From CAZJHX01 sp964545715 (GTDB lineage: Bacteria; Myxococcota_A; UBA9042; GCA-2863065), in assembly GCA_964545715.1 (NCBI GenBank), contig CAZJHX010000115.1:1-34016 (forward strand): a stretch of DNA of 34,016 nt, read 5' to 3'. Every line of letters begins with the position of its first letter. The first letter of the stretch is position 1. The notes under the pieces were generated by a model that did not search any database, was not told the DNA's origin, and saw only the letters and a program-made list of their open reading frames with translations. A program made the position numbers and the translations under genes. Shown piece after piece: positions 25,678 to 33,408 of this stretch.

Positions 25678-26967
25678 ATGAGACACGCGACCTTCTTTGT
25701 CTTGGCTCTGCTGATCGGCTGTGGCGGCGAATCGACGCCGGGCGCGGCGATCCCGTTCCCGGACGCAGGCACCGACGGCACGGGCAACGACAGCGCAGGC
25801 ACCGACGACACGGGGGACGACACTCCCGACGCCGATATCGTGGAGCCGGACGCGACCGGGGACACCACGGGCGTGGAGGATATCGACGAGCCGGACGCCG
25901 ACCCGGAGCCGGACGTGGTCGAGCCGCCCGACACCGGCGTGGGCGAGCTCTGCGATGCCTACTGCGGCAAGCTGACCGAGTGCGGGCAGCCGTTCGGTGG
26001 GACGCAGGAGTGCAAGGATGTGTGCGCCGAGAGCATCGGCGAGGATGAGGGCTGGGTGAACTCCTACCTGTGCGCGATCGGCGCGCAGTGCCAGCAGATC
26101 TCGGGCTGCACCGCCGGGCCTATCGAGACGGCGCCCGCGTGCACCGAGCTGTGCGAAAAGGGCGAGACGTGCGACCTGTATCCCAGCAGCGGTCTGGGGC
26201 CCAGCAAGCAGGGCTGCATTGCCGGATGCTCCATCCAGGTGAAGTTCAACCCGGTCGCCTACACCACGTTTTTGACGTGCGCCAACGCCGCCGCCGACAA
26301 CTGCAGCGATGCGGAGATCTTGGCCTGCAACACCGTGCTCAGCGACAACCTCTGCCTGCTGACTTGCAAGGGTGGGCCAAAGGCTGACGGTACGGGCGCC
26401 TGCAACGTGACCCCGGAGGGCTTTGAGGACGAGGCCGCCTGCCAGGCCGCCTGCGAGGGGTATACGACCGCCCAGCGCTGGATCGCCCGCTTCTGCGTCT
26501 CGCAGTTTCAGTGCGACGAGCCCGGGACCGGCGTGTGCTTCCCACCGCCGACAGAGAACGCGCCGGGTGCCGCGGAGAGCTGCGCCGCCGCGTACTCGCT
26601 GTGCGGTGAGATCCCGGAGTTCGGCCTGCCCAAGGACCCCGAGATTTGCGGGTGGATCATCACGGGCACCGCTCAAGGGCCCAAGTTGGGCCTGGAAGGC
26701 GCGGCGGAGTGCATCGAGCAGTTCGGCGTGTGCCCCGATACGCCCAACCTGATCTACGGCTGCTTCTCGCCGGAGCACGAGCCCTGCAATGAGTACTGCG
26801 CCAAGCTGAAGTCCTGTGGCGCGCCCGCGTCGGAGTTCCTGTGCACGCAGCAATGCAAGCTGGGCAATGTATACAACCCCGACGCGACGGCCACGATCAT
26901 CGAGTGTGTGATGGCGGGGCAGTGCAACGAGCTTGCGGCGTGCTTCCAGGGCGGCGGCGGGCAGTAA
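25678..26967 (+). CDS. Large cysteine-rich lipoprotein with Asp-rich linker
   Basis: 429 residues from the ATG at 25678; an upstream in-frame ATG at 25654 would add residues ahead of the signal peptide. The lipobox LLIGC is excellent. Residues about 25-90 are a low-complexity Asp/Gly/Thr/Pro/Glu linker, the kind that spaces a surface domain from the membrane. The remainder has about 39 cysteines. A 'C..YC.KL..CG......C...C' module occurs near the start (LCDAYCGKLTECG) and again near the end (PCNEYCAKLKSCG), so it may be repeated with divergence in between. Probably exposed on the outer membrane or in the periplasm and heavily disulfide-bonded. Function unknown; proteins of this style are common in Myxococcota. 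Confidence 0.83.
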   Translation: MRHATFFVLALLIGCGGESTPGAAIPFPDAGTDGTGNDSAGTDDTGDDTPDADIVEPDATGDTTGVEDIDEPDADPEPDVVEPPDTGVGELCDAYCGKLTECGQPFGGTQECKDVCAESIGEDEGWVNSYLCAIGAQCQQISGCTAGPIETAPACTELCEKGETCDLYPSSGLGPSKQGCIAGCSIQVKFNPVAYTTFLTCANAAADNCSDAEILACNTVLSDNLCLLTCKGGPKADGTGACNVTPEGFEDEAACQAACEGYTTAQRWIARFCVSQFQCDEPGTGVCFPPPTENAPGAAESCAAAYSLCGEIPEFGLPKDPEICGWIITGTAQGPKLGLEGAAECIEQFGVCPDTPNLIYGCFSPEHEPCNEYCAKLKSCGAPASEFLCTQQCKLGNVYNPDATATIIECVMAGQCNELAACFQGGGGQ

Positions 26968-26971
26968 ACGC

Positions 26972-27787
26972 ATGGACTCTGCTCTGCACGCGCTGCTGGC
27001 CTTCACCGGATGGACGATGTTGCTGGTCCTGGGCGTGGTCTCGGTGCGCTCGCTCAAGGTCCTGACCGGGGAGAGCAAGGCCAACGAGTTTCCCAGCGGG
27101 CAGGAGCATGGCCACCCGATCTACTGGCGGCTGAACCGCGCGCACGTCAACGCCGTGGAGAACCTGGTCGTCTTTGCGGTGGTTGTGCTGGTCGGGCACC
27201 TCGCAGGCGTGACGGACCCGCTGTTTGCGCAGCTGGCCTGGGTCGCGGTCGCCGGGCGCATCGCCCAGTCCGTGGTCCACGTGGCGTCCTACTCGCACAT
27301 GGCTGTCACGGTCCGGTTTGCCTTCTTGCTTGTACAGCTGGGCTGCTTCGCCTGGATGGGCTGGCTGGGCTACGCCGCCGAGCCGGTCGACGCCACCCGC
27401 GCGTGCACGGTCGAGATCCGCTCCAAAGGCCGCATGCAGGCGTTCAAGGGAAAGGGCGACGGCGCCACAAAAGCCGCCGCCCGAGAGGCCGCGTGGAAGG
27501 CCGCTTGCGCGACGCTGCCCAAGCCCGATGTTCCGCACTGCCGTGACGACTCCCGCTTCCGCGGCTCGGAGGTCGTCGCCACTCAGGTCAAGGGCGACCA
27601 GCGCACGTATTCGGCTACGGTCACGGTTCGCGAGCTGGCCCCAGCCTTCATCGGCGAAGGCACCTCGCCGGCCTCCGACGACGCGGCGTGCAAAGCGGCC
27701 GTCATCGCGGCTTGCGCTGAAGGGGGCGCCAAAGGCGACTGCGTGGCGTCAGGCCAATACGAGGAGCTGACGCGCTCGGTCCGTTAA
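26972..27787 (+). CDS. MAPEG-family membrane protein fused to an unknown C-terminal domain
   Basis: 271 residues. Residues 1-135 carry four hydrophobic segments and the MAPEG-type motif 'RAHVNAVEN' (about 57-64), as in small membrane proteins related to glutathione-dependent transferases. Residues about 140-271 are soluble, with five to six cysteines and two similar halves ('AAREAAWKAACATL' and 'DDAACKAAVIAACAEG'). Typical bacterial MAPEG proteins are about 130 residues, so this is twice the usual length. The reading frame is open throughout the join. The start is the ATG at 26972, 4 bp after the previous stop. Its stop overlaps that of the convergent protease gene. Confidence 0.75.
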   Translation: MDSALHALLAFTGWTMLLVLGVVSVRSLKVLTGESKANEFPSGQEHGHPIYWRLNRAHVNAVENLVVFAVVVLVGHLAGVTDPLFAQLAWVAVAGRIAQSVVHVASYSHMAVTVRFAFLLVQLGCFAWMGWLGYAAEPVDATRACTVEIRSKGRMQAFKGKGDGATKAAAREAAWKAACATLPKPDVPHCRDDSRFRGSEVVATQVKGDQRTYSATVTVRELAPAFIGEGTSPASDDAACKAAVIAACAEGGAKGDCVASGQYEELTRSVR

Positions 27788-28668
27788 TCTGCGATGTGAC
27801 ACGGCCCCTGCAGCACGCTGAGCGGCGGTACTGTCTCTGGGTTCTTCATCTTGGGCAGGTCGCTGATCTTGGCGCGCAGCTCTTCAGCGCGCTCGCCCGG
27901 GTCGGGGTGTGTCGAGAACCACTGCGGGATGTCGTGGTCGGGCAGTCGCGTAAAGAAGTCCGGGAAGGTCTTGGGGTCAAAGCCTACCTTCAGCATCAGG
28001 TCCAGGCCGAACTCGTCGGACTCCCGCTCCTGGTCGCGCCCGAACTTGAGCGACGCCACGTTGAGCGCCTCGACCGCCATCAGGTCGCCCATGCTGCTGA
28101 AGTCGCCAAAGAGCTGGCTGATCAGGATCTGCATCCAAAGCGCCTGGGCCATTCGCCGCACTCCGTGGCGTCCGACGACGTGCCCGGCCTCGTGCCCCAG
28201 CACGCCGATCAGCTCTTCGGGGGTCTCGAGCTCCGCCAAAAGCCCCGTCAGCACGAACATGTAGCCGCCGGGCAGGGCGAACGCGTTGACATCCTCGCTG
28301 TCCAATACAAACACGCGCAGTGGCTTGTACTCATCGTCGAGCCCGTCGGACAGCCGCGCCACGATGCCCTCGATGGCACCGACCAGCTCAGGATTGGTGC
28401 ACTCGTCGGCGTCCTCCAGAAAGCTGGCCGCAGCCGACTCGCCGATGGACTGATCCAGGGAGTACGGCAGCGCCATCGCCAGGTGGCCGGCCAGCATCTG
28501 CCCACCCAGAAACAGCCCCCAGCCCACGCACGCCAGTCCGGCGATCAGCGCGGTGAACTCCACCGCCTGCCGCGCTTTGGACTTGGGCGGGCTGCCGTCA
28601 CGCAGGTTGGGGTTGCCGAACGCGGTTGGCGGCGGCTCTTCAACGGGCCCGTTCCCGGGTTGCTCCAT
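27784..28668 (-). CDS. M48-family zinc metalloprotease, membrane-anchored
   Basis: 294 residues from the ATG at 28668, which shares its A with the TGA stop of the preceding AIM24 gene (TGATG). A Pro-rich N-terminus and one hydrophobic segment (about 38-58) precede the catalytic domain. Zinc ligands are His159 and His163 in GHEAGH and Glu216 in RESDEFG; ALPGGYMFV before the active site is typical of the family. Relatives (HtpX, BepA, Oma1) degrade misfolded membrane or periplasmic proteins. An 'HPDPGERAEEL' motif near the C-terminus matches BepA/Oma1-like proteins. Operon position after three AIM24 genes suggests a joint membrane-stress role, which is inference. Confidence 0.9.
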   Translation of the reverse strand: MEQPGNGPVEEPPPTAFGNPNLRDGSPPKSKARQAVEFTALIAGLACVGWGLFLGGQMLAGHLAMALPYSLDQSIGESAAASFLEDADECTNPELVGAIEGIVARLSDGLDDEYKPLRVFVLDSEDVNAFALPGGYMFVLTGLLAELETPEELIGVLGHEAGHVVGRHGVRRMAQALWMQILISQLFGDFSSMGDLMAVEALNVASLKFGRDQERESDEFGLDLMLKVGFDPKTFPDFFTRLPDHDIPQWFSTHPDPGERAEELRAKISDLPKMKNPETVPPLSVLQGPCHIAD

Positions 28669-29354
28669 CAGTCGTTGGACTTCGTAGGTCGAAACGGGTC
28701 CAGAAACGACGCCAGGGCACCTGCGTTGCGCGTTTGCGTCCACAGGGTGCCGGCCCCGCGAAACTCGCAGACCAGCCCCTCACCCGACAAAAACAGGCTC
28801 TTCATGCCGCCGATCTTGCGGATAGTGAAGTCCAGCGTGGGCGAAAACGCCACGATGTGCGACGTGTCCACGATGTAGGGCGCGCTGCCGTCCAGCTGCA
28901 CGGGATGAATGCCGCCATAGCTGTTGAAGAACAGCTTGCCGGTGCCGCCCGTCCGCAGGAAGAAGAGGCCCTCTCCAGAGAAGAACCCCTTGAAGCCGGC
29001 CCACTTGGTGTCCAGCTCCACCGTCGGCTCCGAGGCCACATACGCGCCCGACTGCATGATGATCTCAGTACCGGGACCGATGTCCATGGCCTCGATGTCG
29101 CCCTCGGGCGCGGGCGCGATGTACAGACGCTGCCCCGGTCCGGTCGACTTGAAGGTGTTCAGAAACAGGCTCTCGCCGCCAAGCAGCTTGCGCTTGGCCG
29201 CCGCCAACAGGCCGCCGCGCATCTGGGTCTTCATCTCGATAGCGGTGTCGCGCGCGACCATGGCGCCCGACTCGACAACCAGCTCCTCACCGGCCGCGTC
29301 GAAGTAGATGCAGGCCATCCCGTAGTCGGGTTTGTCCAAGAACTCGTGGTGCAT
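28668..29354 (-). CDS. AIM24 / TIGR00266 family protein (third paralogue)
   Basis: 228 residues, full length. Shares with its two neighbours the family pattern: an early 'GAMVA' strand, 'LLGGESLFLNTF', 'GEGLFFLRTGGTGKLFFNSYGGI', 'VDTSHIVAFSPTLDFTI' and a final 'SGEGLVCEFRGAGTLWTQTRN'. The family forms a beta-rich fold; yeast Aim24 acts in mitochondrial inner-membrane organisation, while bacterial function is not established. The start is 3 bp from the previous stop, so it is translated from the same operon message. It ends overlapping the M48 protease start. Confidence 0.9.
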   Translation of the reverse strand: MHHEFLDKPDYGMACIYFDAAGEELVVESGAMVARDTAIEMKTQMRGGLLAAAKRKLLGGESLFLNTFKSTGPGQRLYIAPAPEGDIEAMDIGPGTEIIMQSGAYVASEPTVELDTKWAGFKGFFSGEGLFFLRTGGTGKLFFNSYGGIHPVQLDGSAPYIVDTSHIVAFSPTLDFTIRKIGGMKSLFLSGEGLVCEFRGAGTLWTQTRNAGALASFLDPFRPTKSND

Positions 29355-29357
29355 CCG

Positions 29358-30029
29358 TTACCCCCTCGGCGGCAGCAGCCGCCCGACCAGCGCGCCGTAC
29401 TCGCTGGGGTTGCGTGTCTGGATCCATACCGAGCCGCGACCGTAGAACTTGCAGACCAGGCCCTCGCCCGACAAGAAGCTGTTGACCCAGCCGGTGCCCG
29501 CTTTGGTCACCTTGAAGCTCAGCTCCGGCGACTCCTCCCACGCGACCAGATGGCCGGTGTCGATGGTCATCTCGCCGTCGATCTCAACCTCTTCAATCGC
29601 GCCGAACGCACCCACGATGACCTGTCCGCGGCCGGACGCTTTCAGCATGAACACGCCTTCTCCCGCGAAGAAGGTCTTGAAGCCGCCCACCTTGGTGTTC
29701 AGCTCGATGGACGGGTCCGCCGCCACATAGGAGCTGGACTGGATGAACCAGGACGTCTCGTTGCAGTCCAGCACGACCATGTCGCCGCACAGCGCCGGCG
29801 CCAGCAGCACCTCGCCCGGCGTCCCCTGCGCCGTGAACGTGTTTCGGAAGAAGCTCTCGCCGCCGAACATGCGCTTGAGGCCCTTCATCATGCCGCCCGC
29901 CGCCGTCTGCATGTCGACGTTGGACGTGGTGCCGACCATGGCGCCGGCCTCGGCCTCGATGGCCTCACCGGGCTGCAGCGTGACTTTCGCCAGGGTGTGG
30001 GCCGGCTTGTATAAGATGTCGATGTTCAT
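29358..30029 (-). CDS. AIM24 / TIGR00266 family protein (second paralogue)
   Basis: 223 residues. The same conserved blocks are seen: 'EAEAGAMVG', 'MFGGESFFRNTF', 'GEGVFMLKASGRGQVIVGAFGAI', 'DTGHLVAWEESPELSF' and 'SGEGLVCKFYGRGSVWIQTRN'. No signal peptide. An excellent AGGAGG (30035-30040) lies 5 nt before the ATG and overlaps the stop of the first paralogue. It has diverged clearly from both neighbours (for instance the 'FGAI' instead of 'YGGI' block), so the triplet is not a recent duplication. Confidence 0.9.
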   Translation of the reverse strand: MNIDILYKPAHTLAKVTLQPGEAIEAEAGAMVGTTSNVDMQTAAGGMMKGLKRMFGGESFFRNTFTAQGTPGEVLLAPALCGDMVVLDCNETSWFIQSSSYVAADPSIELNTKVGGFKTFFAGEGVFMLKASGRGQVIVGAFGAIEEVEIDGEMTIDTGHLVAWEESPELSFKVTKAGTGWVNSFLSGEGLVCKFYGRGSVWIQTRNPSEYGALVGRLLPPRG

Positions 30030-30038
30030 CTCGTCCTC

Positions 30039-30731
30039 CTAAGGCAGCAGCTGCATCAGCCAGGATGCGAGCGCCGAGAGGTTGCGTGATTGGATCCAGA
30101 CGGTGCCCGTTCCCGTGAATTGGCAGACCAGACCCTCGCCGGACGCGAACAGGCCCATGGCTCCGCCGCCCGGGGTCGTGATCTTGAAGTCCAGTCCCGA
30201 CGAAAACGCCACCATGTGCCCGTTGTCGACAATGAAGCTGCCGTTGACCTCGACGGGCGTGATGCCGCCGTACGCGTTGAAATACAGGTCGCCCGTGCCG
30301 TAGATCTCCAGAAAGACGATGCCCTCCTTGGCGAGGATGCCGCGCAGTCCGCCCCACCGCAGCTTCATCGCCAGGCCGGGACCCGACGCCAGGTATGCGC
30401 CGGTCTGCAGGATGAGGCGCTCGTTCTCCAGGCGTCGGTGCACGATGTGGCCCGACAGTCCGGGAGCCAGCGTCACCTCGCCCGCGGCGCCGTCCGCCTT
30501 GAAGTCGTTGATGAACATGGTCTCGCCGCCGATGAACTTGCGGATCAGCGCGATGAAGAAGGCCTGGATCTTCCTCCAGAAGCCGGTGCCTCCGGCGTTC
30601 AGCCGTGTCGTCATGCCGATGCTCTTGGTGTGCGTGACCATGGCGCCGGCCTCCGCTGTGACGGACTCCCCAGCGTCCAGCTTCACCTTCAACAAGGCGA
30701 ACGCGGGCCCGTGAACGACATCGTGTGTCAT
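30039..30731 (-). CDS. AIM24 / TIGR00266 family protein (first paralogue)
   Basis: 230 residues from the ATG at 30731; a TTG at 30743 is an alternative. A run of G ending in GGAG sits very close upstream (spacing 2), which leaves the start slightly open. Family blocks: 'TAEAGAMVTHT', 'FIGGETMFINDF', 'KEGIVFLEIYGTGDLYFNAYGGI', 'VDNGHMVAFSSGLDF' and 'SGEGLVCQFTGTGTVWIQSRN'. It has an extra hydrophobic/basic insertion (about 50-65, 'FWRKIQAFFIALIRKF') absent from the other two, a possible amphipathic membrane-binding helix. First gene of the minus-strand operon, divergent from the GGDEF gene. Confidence 0.9.
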   Translation of the reverse strand: MTHDVVHGPAFALLKVKLDAGESVTAEAGAMVTHTKSIGMTTRLNAGGTGFWRKIQAFFIALIRKFIGGETMFINDFKADGAAGEVTLAPGLSGHIVHRRLENERLILQTGAYLASGPGLAMKLRWGGLRGILAKEGIVFLEIYGTGDLYFNAYGGITPVEVNGSFIVDNGHMVAFSSGLDFKITTPGGGAMGLFASGEGLVCQFTGTGTVWIQSRNLSALASWLMQLLP

Positions 30732-30810
30732 GTCTCCCCCCAAATATGTCAGCGCGTAACGCGGTGATCATGATCGGTTTGGGGGGCGGCACGCAACCCA
30801 TCGTCCAGGA

Positions 30811-31548
30811 ATGACAGCACTGTCCCGATATGTTGTGCCAGGCGTGAAGACTGAACACGCAGCACGTACCATCCCTGTAGCGGTGCTGGGCCTCTGCCTG
30901 GCGACCGTCCTGCAGCACCGTCTGGTGCTCGGGCTCGAGGGCGTTCCTCCACTCCACTTTGTTTTGCCGGCGTGCATCGGCGTGCTCTTTGGCCTGATCT
31001 GGGCCCGCGCCCTCAGTGGTCGCGATGACGCCCGAGACACAGCCCGCCGCGACCCGCTCACCGGCGCGTCCAACCGCATGGCCTTTGACGAGGCGCTGGA
31101 CAACGAGCTGGGGCGCGCCAACCGCTACGGCCATCCGTTTGGCGTGCTGATGTTCGACATCGACCACTTCAAGCGCATCAACGACCTGGACGGGCATCAC
31201 GTGGGCGACGAGGTTCTGCGAGAGCTCGCCGCCGTGGTTCGCAGCGTCCTGCGCTCCACGGATCTCATCTGTCGCTGGGGCGGCGACGAGTTTGCCGTCA
31301 TCGCGCCTGCTACCGGGCTGCCGGGCGCGCGTGTGCTGGCCGAGAAGATCCGCACCACCGTTCAGGATCACCGCTGGTCCGTGCCGGGCATCAGCCTGAC
31401 CGTGAGCGTCGGCATGGCCCAGTTCGTGGTCGGCGACCAGCGCGACACCATCATGAACCGCGCCGACGAGGCCCTGTATCGCGCCAAGCGCGCCGGTCGA
31501 AACCAGGCCGCCACCATGCGCTGCCTGCGCCCCGCCAACACCGGCTGA
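30811..31548 (+). CDS. Membrane diguanylate cyclase (GGDEF domain)
   Basis: 245 residues. Two hydrophobic segments (about 18-34 and 49-66) anchor the protein, followed by a complete GGDEF domain starting at 'RDPLTGASNRMAFDEAL'. The active-site loop is an intact GGDEF (157-161). An I-site RxxD (Arg148-Asp151) lies five residues before it, so c-di-GMP feedback inhibition is expected. 'FDIDHFKRINDLDGHHVGDEVL' and 'SVGMAQF' complete the domain. It should make c-di-GMP from GTP. There is almost no sensory domain between the membrane segments. An AGGA abuts the ATG, which is too close; a GTG around 30844 is an alternative start. Confidence 0.92.
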   Translation: MTALSRYVVPGVKTEHAARTIPVAVLGLCLATVLQHRLVLGLEGVPPLHFVLPACIGVLFGLIWARALSGRDDARDTARRDPLTGASNRMAFDEALDNELGRANRYGHPFGVLMFDIDHFKRINDLDGHHVGDEVLRELAAVVRSVLRSTDLICRWGGDEFAVIAPATGLPGARVLAEKIRTTVQDHRWSVPGISLTVSVGMAQFVVGDQRDTIMNRADEALYRAKRAGRNQAATMRCLRPANTG

Positions 31549-31554
31549 CTTTCG

Positions 31555-31563
31555 TGCTCTAAT
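31555..31563 (+). promoter_or_regulatory. Putative extended -10 element of the lipoprotein gene
   Basis: TGCTCTAAT (TG-n-TCTAAT, 5 of 6 to consensus) lies in the 23-bp gap after the GGDEF gene and ends 8 nt before the ATG at 31572; no ribosome binding site is seen. Confidence 0.45.
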
Positions 31564-31571
31564 GGCCGGGC

Positions 31572-32828
31572 ATGTCCCGCCTGATCGTCCTCGTCTCTCT
31601 GCTCGCAGTCGCGTGCTCGTCATCCACGGACGATGTCCCGGATACTCTGGTGCCAGCGGAGACGGACGTCCCCCCGCAGTGTGTCCCCCAGGTCAACATC
31701 GCAGTCACCGCCGCGACGTTTGCGCCGGCGCACTGCGGGGTCACCACCTGCTTGCCGTACGCCGTGCAGGGCAACGGCTGTGTGACTGTCGAGTCGCTGG
31801 AGCTTACGCCGGTCGGCGGACGCTTTCAGGTCGTGCGCGACTGGGCGGACGGCGCCGAAGTCCCGGTAGACGGCTCTCTGGCGTTTTCGGTGCAGTACAC
31901 GTCCGGTCCCGCCGCGACGCCGGCCGCGCTCGCCCTGCAGGTGGCGCAGATGCCGGACCCGCTGCAATTCAACTTTGAGGGTCCTGCGGCCCAGACCGCA
32001 TGCCTGAGCGTGGAGGGCGCGCTCAACTTCGAGGTCGACCTGTTCGGCGAGGTCAGCAAGAAGATCAGCGTGTGCAACTTCGGTCCGCCGCAGATGCTGA
32101 TCAGCAGCGTTGCCTTTGAGGGCGATCCCGACAAAACCCACTGGCGCCACGAGCCCGACCTGCCCGCCTACGCGGTGCCTGAGAACGAGTGCCTGCAGCT
32201 GGAGGTGTTCTACTCAGGCACCGAAGATGGGCTGAACGCGGAGATGGTCTTCGAGTACAGCGGGCCCGTTCCCGGACAGCTGCGTGTGCCGGCCTGGGGC
32301 GGACCACCCAAGTCCCGCCTGGAGTTTGCGCCCGGGACCGCCGCATCGCCCGCGGCCGTCAATGACCGCTTCGTCATCTACAACGTCGGCAACGGCCCGC
32401 TGGCCCTCACCAGCGTCACCCTGGCGCGCACCGGCGGCGCCGAGGAGGTGCTCGGTGTGACCACTATCGCCCCGTTCGGCCTCCATCACGTCGTGCTGGA
32501 GGCCGTGGACGAGCCAGCCACGCTGCGCATCGAGTACACGGACTTTGCCAACAACGACGCCGTGCTCACCGCCGACGTCCTGCCGGCGCCGGTCACCCCG
32601 CCGAGCCTGACCGCCGCCTGCCCCAGCGTGCGCGCGGGCGACGCCATGGTCCTGACGGCAGGGCACAAGGCCGACGGCAGCTGGTATCTGGTCGAGAAGC
32701 CGGCTGACAGCAGGCTGGTGATCAACGGCGTCACCACCGGCGCGACGCTGCGCTTTTTGCCGGATGTCCCGGGGGCGTATGTCGTTGGATTGGGCGGCGC
32801 GACCCTGGCTATCGAGGCGGCGCCGTAA
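31572..32828 (+). CDS. Large predicted lipoprotein with beta-sandwich-like repeats
   Basis: 418 residues. The lipobox LAVAC is good, followed by a Ser/Thr/Asp linker. The body has alternating beta-strand patterns reminiscent of Ig-like or ASPM/SPD2/Hydin-type domains ('VYNVGNGPLALTSVTLARTGG'-like and 'VCNFGPPQMLISSVAFEGD' segments), with scattered cysteine pairs and a final 'PSVRAGDAMVLTAG..' Ig-like unit. Probably an envelope or surface binding protein; specific function unknown. Its last 20 bp overlap the convergent LOG-family gene. Confidence 0.8.
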   Translation: MSRLIVLVSLLAVACSSSTDDVPDTLVPAETDVPPQCVPQVNIAVTAATFAPAHCGVTTCLPYAVQGNGCVTVESLELTPVGGRFQVVRDWADGAEVPVDGSLAFSVQYTSGPAATPAALALQVAQMPDPLQFNFEGPAAQTACLSVEGALNFEVDLFGEVSKKISVCNFGPPQMLISSVAFEGDPDKTHWRHEPDLPAYAVPENECLQLEVFYSGTEDGLNAEMVFEYSGPVPGQLRVPAWGGPPKSRLEFAPGTAASPAAVNDRFVIYNVGNGPLALTSVTLARTGGAEEVLGVTTIAPFGLHHVVLEAVDEPATLRIEYTDFANNDAVLTADVLPAPVTPPSLTAACPSVRAGDAMVLTAGHKADGSWYLVEKPADSRLVINGVTTGATLRFLPDVPGAYVVGLGGATLAIEAAP

Positions 32829-33351
32829 GCAGCTGATCGAGCAGCGCGTCGGCTTCGTCGGCCACCTTCAGCAGATCGCGCTGGCGCAGAAAGCCCTCGT
32901 CCCCGATGCGCGCCAGAAAGCGGAGGATGTCGTCGTAGAAGCCACCCGCGTTGAGCACGCCCACGTTCTTGTCCTGAAAGCCCAGGCTGGTCCACGTCAT
33001 CATCTCAAACAGCTCTTCCAGGGTGCCGATGCCGCCCGGCAGCGCGACAAAAGCGTCGGCCAGGCTGGCCATGATCGACTTGCGCGTGTGCATGTCCTGC
33101 ACCACCAACAGCTCGGTGGCGCCCTGGTGACCCAGCTCCAGGTCCTGCAGCGCTTTTGGGATCACGCCGTAGACGCGGCCGCCGCCTTCCAGGATGGCGT
33201 CGGCGACCGTCCCCATCAGCCCGAGACGCCCGCCGCCGTAGACGAGATCCAGACCACGGCGCACCATCGCCTGCCCCATTTCGCGCGCGGCGTCGTGATA
33301 AATCGCCGGCACGGCCTGGATAGACCCGCAATAGACACAAACTCTAGCCAA
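32809..33351 (-). CDS. LOG-family protein (cytokinin riboside 5'-monophosphate phosphoribohydrolase type)
   Basis: 180 residues, typical length. Signature motifs are VCVYCGS at the N-terminus, GGGRLGLMG and the PGGIGTLEE loop with its catalytic Arg/Glu context ('MHTRKSIM...LPGGIGTLEELFE'). LOG enzymes cleave N6-modified or plain nucleoside 5'-monophosphates to free base and ribose phosphate; in bacteria the physiological substrate is often not known. The start is a TTG at 33351, supported by GGGGGGAC about 7-8 nt upstream and by alignment of VCVYCGS to the usual N-terminus. The 5' end carries the divergent promoter of the alpha/beta hydrolase. Confidence 0.92.
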   Translation of the reverse strand: MARVCVYCGSIQAVPAIYHDAAREMGQAMVRRGLDLVYGGGRLGLMGTVADAILEGGGRVYGVIPKALQDLELGHQGATELLVVQDMHTRKSIMASLADAFVALPGGIGTLEELFEMMTWTSLGFQDKNVGVLNAGGFYDDILRFLARIGDEGFLRQRDLLKVADEADALLDQLLTAPPR

Positions 33352-33360
33352 CGCTATGGT
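33332..33360 (+). promoter_or_regulatory. Putative sigma-70-type promoter of the alpha/beta hydrolase
   Basis: TAGACA (33332-33337, 5 of 6) and TATGGT (33355-33360, 4 of 6) are separated by 17 nt. The start of transcription would be near 33367, about 42 nt before the ATG. The promoter overlaps the first codons of the divergent LOG gene, so the two genes may interfere. Confidence 0.5.
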
Positions 33361-33408
33361 CCCCCCTCGTTTCTTGCCTCAACCGCGTTTCTGGGTGGAA
33401 CTGTCAGT

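Noticed and set aside
28626..30014. 462-codon plus-strand open frame opposite the AIM24 genes
   Set aside because: Arg/Gln/Leu-rich antisense shadow; the minus-strand genes have clear family motifs and a good ribosome binding site.
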